A stretch of 10,145 nucleotides of DNA from CAYTSA01 sp964440345 (GTDB lineage Bacteria > Desulfobacterota > Desulfovibrionia > Desulfovibrionales > Desulfovibrionaceae). The notes beneath the pieces were generated by a model. The model saw only the letters and a list, made by a program, of their open reading frames with translations. It was not told the origin of the DNA and ran no database searches. The stretch covers positions 1-10,145 of the forward strand of contig CAYTSA010000120.1 of assembly GCA_964440345.1 (NCBI GenBank). The letters are read 5' to 3'. The translations under genes and the position numbers were made by a program. This document shows, piece after piece, positions 6,580 through 10,145 of the stretch (position 1 is the stretch's first letter; each line of letters opens with the position of its first letter).

Positions 6580-7848
6580 CTACCCTGCCTTGTTTTCTCC
6601 CCGCAGCAGCGGCAGCAGCAGCACGCCGCCAACCACCGTCAGCCCCGCGCCGATGAGCGGCAGCGAGCCGTAGCCCAGCCAGTCTGCGGCGCCGCCGGCG
6701 CTGACTGCGGCCAGCACGCTGGCTATGGCCGTGGTCGCGTTGAACACGCCCATGGACGCGCCGTCGGCCAGGCCGGCCTCGGCGCCTAGCTGCGCAGTAA
6801 AGGCCGTACCGGCCACGATGAGCGGGGACCAGGCCACCGGCAGCAGGATGAAGAAGGCCGGGACCAGCAACGACTCCCCGGGCACGGAAAAGTACGCCAG
6901 CCAGGCCATGCCCGCGGTGGAGGCCAGGGTCATCACCGTTCCGGCCATGACCACCGCGCCGTCGCCCCAGCGCTTGCCCAGCGAGCCGGACGGGGCGTAG
7001 GCGAAAACGCCCAGGCCAGCGGCCAGGGCGTAGTACAGCGAGGACGGGCCGGCGGTCAGGCCATAGGCTTTATCCATTAGCAGCGGGTATAAATTGTAGA
7101 TGATCCATGTGCCGTACATGACGCAGAACCAGCTGGCGATGTACAGGCCGAAGCGGCTGGAGCAGACCTTCAGAAAGCCGGCCAGTTGTTTGTGAATGTT
7201 TGGCCCGTGCAGATGGATGGAGGCAAACAAGAGCCGCGGCTGGAAATGGCGCCCGCGGTTGAATGCCGGTTTGGCGGCCCGGGGTTCGTGGTCGGCAGGG
7301 TGGGGCAGGCCCAGACGTCCCAGCAGCACGCCCGGCAGCATGAGCGCTGCGGCAATGACCATGCCGGCCGTTGGCGCGGCCTGCAGCAGAGCGGCCAGCC
7401 CAAGGCCTATGGCCTGGCCAAAGCCGTAGAATGTCTGCAGCCAGCCGATGCGCTGGTCCCACTGGTCCTTGGGCTTGGTCTCCACAATGAACATGGCGGA
7501 CACTGTGTTGGTGGCGGCTGAGCCCATGCCCTGCAAAAATGCGAGCAGAAACCAGAACGTGAGCGAGTGCGCCAGGGGAAATAGCCCCAGCCCCAGGGCC
7601 AGCAGCACGTAGCCGGCCAGGTAGACCAGCCGGTGCAGCCGCAGGGAGTCGGTCAGCTTGCCCAGCAGCGGCGCGGTGAGCTGACCGGCGTAGAAAGTGG
7701 CCACCACTGCCCCGGCCTGGCCGGCGCCGCCGGCCTTGTCCATGAGCAGGGGGAGAAGAATGGGCGCCACGCCCAGGACCACCGCGCCCTGAAAAGCGTA
7801 GCCCGCGTACCAACGTTCAGAGTATGTACGCCATGCTGATGTGTTCAT
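6580..7848 (-). CDS. major facilitator superfamily transporter
   Basis: From the ATG at 7848 this is a 422-residue integral inner-membrane protein with about 12 hydrophobic helices in two groups of six, separated by a polar, basic linker near residues 180-230 (PADHEPRAAKPAFNRGR and on). A motif A-like loop, GKLTDSLRLHR at 63-73, lies between helices 2 and 3, as in MFS carriers. The seven residues PLLMDKA occur at 33-39 and again at 255-261, equivalent places in the two halves, which reflects the ancient internal duplication. The substrate cannot be told from sequence. A TTG at 7884 would add 12 residues but has no ribosome site, while the ATG has only TAAGG very close by, so the start is somewhat uncertain. 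The DsrE-family gene ends 67 bases upstream on the same strand with no terminator seen between, so the two may share a transcript. Confidence 0.9.
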   Translation of the reverse strand: MNTSAWRTYSERWYAGYAFQGAVVLGVAPILLPLLMDKAGGAGQAGAVVATFYAGQLTAPLLGKLTDSLRLHRLVYLAGYVLLALGLGLFPLAHSLTFWFLLAFLQGMGSAATNTVSAMFIVETKPKDQWDQRIGWLQTFYGFGQAIGLGLAALLQAAPTAGMVIAAALMLPGVLLGRLGLPHPADHEPRAAKPAFNRGRHFQPRLLFASIHLHGPNIHKQLAGFLKVCSSRFGLYIASWFCVMYGTWIIYNLYPLLMDKAYGLTAGPSSLYYALAAGLGVFAYAPSGSLGKRWGDGAVVMAGTVMTLASTAGMAWLAYFSVPGESLLVPAFFILLPVAWSPLIVAGTAFTAQLGAEAGLADGASMGVFNATTAIASVLAAVSAGGAADWLGYGSLPLIGAGLTVVGGVLLLPLLRGENKAG

Positions 7849-7915
7849 GGCCTTAGTGTGCCACAGACGGGAGAGCGTGGGCAAGCGGCGATGTGGCGAC
7901 GCAGGACGATTTTCC

Positions 7916-8263
7916 TCAAAACGTCACAATTTCATATCCCTGCTCGATGAACCCGGCAATGGACGGGTGGCCGTTCATGTCGCCCAGCAGCTCCAGGCCC
8001 TCGGCCTGGGCGGCCTCGGTAACGCCCATGGCGGCCGAGCAGGCTTTGCACGCGCCGGCGATGACCCCGGCAGCTTTTGCCTTGCTGTACAGGGTGTGCA
8101 GCTTGTTGTCTTCCTTGGCCATTTCCGGAATCAACTTCACTGCTGCTCCCTCTATGACCAGAGCGGCCTCCCAGCCCCTGGCGTGCATGTCCAGCGCGTT
8201 GAGCAGTACGTGGATAAAGCACATGGGTTCGCCATTGAATGGAAACAGGGCAATTTTGCGCAT
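7916..8263 (-). CDS. DsrE family sulfur-relay-like protein
   Basis: This 115-residue cytoplasmic protein has the DsrE/DsrF-like alpha/beta fold. It starts MRKIALFPFNGEPMCFIHVLLNAL and has the strand WEAALVIEGAAV. The C-x2-C pair C72-x2-C75 in GACKACSAAMG is where family members carry a sulfur-handling cysteine. The glycine-rich ending, GHPSIAGFIEQGYEIVTF, is typical of the short single-domain members found in sulfate reducers. DsrE-type proteins pass sulfane sulfur between carriers, and many of the single-domain type have no assigned partner. The start is well supported by CAGGAG ending 6 bases before the ATG. The MFS gene follows on the same strand, and a hairpin with a T-run lies about 40 bases upstream. 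The specific role here, including whether it serves the transporter next door, is unknown. Confidence 0.88.
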   Translation of the reverse strand: MRKIALFPFNGEPMCFIHVLLNALDMHARGWEAALVIEGAAVKLIPEMAKEDNKLHTLYSKAKAAGVIAGACKACSAAMGVTEAAQAEGLELLGDMNGHPSIAGFIEQGYEIVTF

Positions 8264-8295
8264 TTCTTTCTCCTGTTGGTGTGAAAATTGCTAAG

Positions 8296-8330
8296 CAAAA
8301 AGGCAACGGCGCAGAGCGTCACTGCGCCGT
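8296..8330 (-). terminator. hairpin with T-run upstream of the DsrE gene (terminator, attenuator or operator)
   Basis: ACGGCGCAG (8306-8314) and CTGCGCCGT (8322-8330) form a perfect 9-bp inverted repeat around a 7-base loop. Read on the minus strand, the stem is followed by TGCCTTTTTGC, which fits an intrinsic terminator. As such it could end the 2-oxoacid oxidoreductase transcript about 225 bases after its last stop, although it also sits only 42 bases ahead of the DsrE ATG. No promoter is visible between it and DsrE, so it could instead act within the DsrE leader. It also lies 25 bases before the plus-strand 61-residue ORF, so a protein-binding operator is a third option. Confidence 0.5.
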
Positions 8331-8355
8331 CACCGTTTAACCGAGGTGTGCCGCC

Positions 8356-8541
8356 ATGAAAAGCGACCTTGAACGTTTACTCCGCAGCCTGCAACGCAGC
8401 ATGACCATCACCACCTGTGATGAACGCAACTTTGACGTGCGCGTTACTACTGACGGCTGCGTCACCACCTTGACAGGCTTGAAAAGCTGGAGCGAGGCCT
8501 ATTCCCGCGGAATGGAGCTAGCTTGCGCCTCGCCGCGTTAG
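8356..8541 (+). CDS. hypothetical 61-residue protein
   Basis: No family was recognised. The protein starts MKSDLERLLRSLQRSM, an amphipathic basic helix. A probable beta region follows (ITTCDERNFDVRVTTDGCVTTLT), then a short helix with SWSEAYSRGMEL. It has two cysteines (C21 and C35) plus one near the end (C57), and no membrane segment. A GAGGTG ribosome site precedes the ATG by about 7 bases. The gene is divergent from DsrE and convergent with the beta subunit gene, whose stop is 13 bases beyond its own. The ribosome site and tight packing between neighbours favour a real gene, but it would be transcribed across the 3' region of the oxidoreductase operon, and the only obvious element upstream is the hairpin at 8306-8330. 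It may be lineage-restricted. Confidence 0.55.
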   Translation: MKSDLERLLRSLQRSMTITTCDERNFDVRVTTDGCVTTLTGLKSWSEAYSRGMELACASPR

Positions 8542-8554
8542 CCGGCCACGCCTG

Positions 8555-9406
8555 CTACGCATAGCTCATCAGTATCTCTTCCAGCGCGTTCAAGTCCGGC
8601 TCCTTTTTGTACAGGGGGCCGGCCTGGGCGGCCGGCGCCTGGGAGTCAAAACTCGGCCGGCCGCCTTTCCAGATAACGCCTAGGGGGATTTTGTCCCCGA
8701 ACTCCATGGCTTTTTCCATGGCTGCGTTCCAGTCCGTGGGGTCGTGGCTCTTGTCCAGCTCGTAGCAGCGCTCTTTGTACCAGCCGAAGGTGTTCACCTT
8801 GTTGAAGGATAGGCACGGCTGCATGATGTCCACCAGGGAGAAGCCCTCGTGCTGCACGGCCTGCGTGATCATGGAGACCATGTGCTCGGCCTGGCCGGAA
8901 AAGCTGCGGGCCACAAAGCCGGCGCGCAGCACCACGGCCGTGGCCAGCGGGTTGAACGGCGCTGAGAGCACCCCGGCCGGCTGGGCCTTGGTCTTTTGTC
9001 CTGACATGGTCATGGGGCTGGCCTGGCCTTTGGTCAGGCCGTAAATCTGGTTGTCGTGAACGATGAGGGTGATGTTCACGTTGCGCCGCAGCGCCGCCAG
9101 AAAATGGTTGCCGCCCTCGCCGTAGTTGCAGCCGTCGCCGGATTCGGCAATGACGGTCAGGTCCTTGTTGGCCAGCTTGGCGCCCTGGGCCGGGGGTAAA
9201 GACCGACCGTGCAACCCGTTGAAGAAGTTGCACTTCAGGTAGTGGGGCGACTTGGCCGCCTGGCCTATGCCCGAGACCATGAGCACCTGGTGCGGCTCCA
9301 GGCCCAGTTGGGCCAGGGACTGCTTCAGGGCCTTGAGGATGGAGAAGTTGCCGCAGCCCGGGCACCACGCGGTTTCGAATTCACCGTAATCTTCTATGCT
9401 TACCAT
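8555..9406 (-). CDS. 2-oxoacid:ferredoxin oxidoreductase, beta subunit
   Basis: This is the thiamine diphosphate-binding subunit of an anaerobic 2-oxoacid:ferredoxin oxidoreductase (PorB/KorB type). With the alpha subunit it decarboxylates a 2-oxoacid to an acyl-CoA and reduces ferredoxin. The 283 residues include WCPGCGN (C15, C18) for the iron-sulfur cluster, VSGIGQAAK, NGLHGRSLP, the TPP/Mg motif GDGCNYGEGGNH (D91 and on) with HDNQIYGLTKGQASP, and PCLSFNKVNTFGW (C198). These words fit the 2-oxoglutarate/pyruvate family, but the substrate cannot be fixed. The cysteine often seen after GIG is Q49, while C59 is present nearby, and the residue after GDG is Cys (C93) where I would expect Asp. 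The ATG has AGGGGGA just upstream, overlapping the stop of the alpha subunit gene, which ends 9 bases before this start, so the two are one operon. Confidence 0.93.
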   Translation of the reverse strand: MVSIEDYGEFETAWCPGCGNFSILKALKQSLAQLGLEPHQVLMVSGIGQAAKSPHYLKCNFFNGLHGRSLPPAQGAKLANKDLTVIAESGDGCNYGEGGNHFLAALRRNVNITLIVHDNQIYGLTKGQASPMTMSGQKTKAQPAGVLSAPFNPLATAVVLRAGFVARSFSGQAEHMVSMITQAVQHEGFSLVDIMQPCLSFNKVNTFGWYKERCYELDKSHDPTDWNAAMEKAMEFGDKIPLGVIWKGGRPSFDSQAPAAQAGPLYKKEPDLNALEEILMSYA

Positions 9407-9415
9407 GCTGTCCCC

Positions 9416-10145
9416 CTAGTAGGGCATGTGGTCGATGATATAATTGGCCGTAAAGGGCAGGCCGTCGTAGCGCAGCACCTGCTTGTCCATTTGGTAGCCC
9501 GTTTCCTGTCGGATCAACTTCCTGAGCTGGCCGGTGGAGTTGCCCTCCACGCATACAGTCTGTTTGGACTTTTTCATGATGGGCAGAAACTGCTCCTCGT
9601 TGAGGGGCCACAATTGCGAAAAATGCAGCACAGCCGCAGACTTACCCTCTGCGTTCATGCGGGCTGCGGCCTCGCAGGCCGGTCCGCGGGTGGAGCCCCA
9701 GCAGACCAGCAGCGTGTCCGCGCTTTCTTCGCCTATGAGCTCTGGCGCGACAATTTCTTCGAATAGCACCCAGTGCTTGCGGGCGCGCTTGTTCTGCTGC
9801 TCCACGCGCACGCCGTGGTCCTCGGTGATGTGCCCGTCTGCAGAGTGCTCGTCGCTGTCTGCGGCCACGAGCCAGGGGCCAGCGCCCGGGACCAGCCGCG
9901 GCGAGACGCCGGATTCGGTCACCTGGTAGCGGTCGTACTCCTCTGGCGCGGGATGTTCAGTAAACGGCCGTTCTGCCGGGGTCAGCGCCTGCAGGTCAAA
10001 GGGCTGGACTGCGCGGTAAGAGTCCGCCAAGTACTGGTCAGTGAGCACAAAGACCGGACCCTGGCTCTTTTCGGCCATGTCAAAGGCTTTGTGTGTCATG
10101 TGGAAGCACTGCTCGACTGTGCCTGGGGCGAAGATGGCCCGGGGG
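9416..10145 (-). CDS. 2-oxoacid:ferredoxin oxidoreductase, alpha subunit, C-terminal part (partial)
   Basis: The gene enters from the right edge and ends at TAG 9416-9418. The open frame continues past the internal ATG at 10099 to the window end with PRAIFAPGTVEQCFHMTHKA, matching the conserved 'PR-x-V-x-APGT-x-E' segment of alpha subunits. The true start is therefore outside the window. FDMAEKSQGPVFVLTDQYLADS completes the pyrimidine-binding domain. The transketolase C-terminal-like domain follows, with TLLVCWGSTRGPACEAAARM, LHFSQLWPLNEEQF, and VEGNSTGQLRKLIRQETG, the family's CoA and subunit-contact region. The subunit pairs with beta to oxidise a 2-oxoacid (pyruvate, 2-oxoglutarate or a branched-chain acid) using ferredoxin. 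It is not possible to tell whether a gamma domain is fused at the N-terminus, as is common in this two-gene form. Confidence 0.9.
   Translation of the reverse strand, partial: PRAIFAPGTVEQCFHMTHKAFDMAEKSQGPVFVLTDQYLADSYRAVQPFDLQALTPAERPFTEHPAPEEYDRYQVTESGVSPRLVPGAGPWLVAADSDEHSADGHITEDHGVRVEQQNKRARKHWVLFEEIVAPELIGEESADTLLVCWGSTRGPACEAAARMNAEGKSAAVLHFSQLWPLNEEQFLPIMKKSKQTVCVEGNSTGQLRKLIRQETGYQMDKQVLRYDGLPFTANYIIDHMPY

Noticed and set aside
7841..8284. Plus-strand 147-residue ORF opposite the DsrE gene
   Set aside because: It has no recognisable motif. The minus strand carries a clear DsrE family protein with a good ribosome site.
8618..8636. GCCGGCC-5-GGCCGGC inverted repeat near the end of the beta subunit gene
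   Set aside because: It lies inside coding sequence with no T-run after it on the coding strand, and is expected from GC-rich codons for the Ala/Gln-rich tail.

Overview
The window reads as ordinary chromosome of a GC-rich, anaerobic, Desulfovibrio-like deltaproteobacterium. That placement is an inference. It rests on a two-gene 2-oxoacid:ferredoxin oxidoreductase locus, a DsrE-family sulfur-relay protein, the folate-dependent tRNA methyltransferase TrmFO, and an apparent proS-xseA pairing. No rRNA, tRNA, CRISPR array or intact mobile element was seen.

Layout, left to right. (1) The 3' end of a probable prolyl-tRNA synthetase gene is followed by xseA (exonuclease VII large subunit), both on +. 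(2) Converging on xseA with a gap of only 5 bases is a minus-strand pair: a 52-residue single-pass membrane protein whose stop codon overlaps the ATG of trmFO. (3) Divergent from that pair is a plus-strand pair, a YgiQ-type radical-SAM protein and an RlmM-like 2'-O-ribose methyltransferase, joined by an ATGA overlap. (4) A short AT-richer stretch (about 5845-6580) holds what look like two solitary antitoxin genes meeting tail to tail: an 84-residue protein behind a good sigma-70 promoter, and a HigA-type antitoxin gene broken by a 29-base insertion flanked by 5-base direct repeats. No partner toxin is visible for either. (5) On the minus strand lie a 12-helix MFS transporter and, upstream of it, a DsrE-family protein. 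(6) A perfect 9-bp hairpin with a T-run separates DsrE from a 61-residue plus-strand ORF. (7) At the right edge are the beta subunit and the C-terminal part of the alpha subunit of a 2-oxoacid:ferredoxin oxidoreductase, in the order alpha then beta on the minus strand.

The left two thirds is mainly translation and RNA-modification housekeeping: ProS, TrmFO, the RlmM-like enzyme and possibly YgiQ, plus DNA repair by XseA. The right third is anaerobic carbon and sulfur metabolism with a transporter. No clear new multi-gene system is present. The least-described items are the trmFO-coupled micro-membrane protein, the decayed antitoxin patch, and the hairpin with its 61-residue neighbour.
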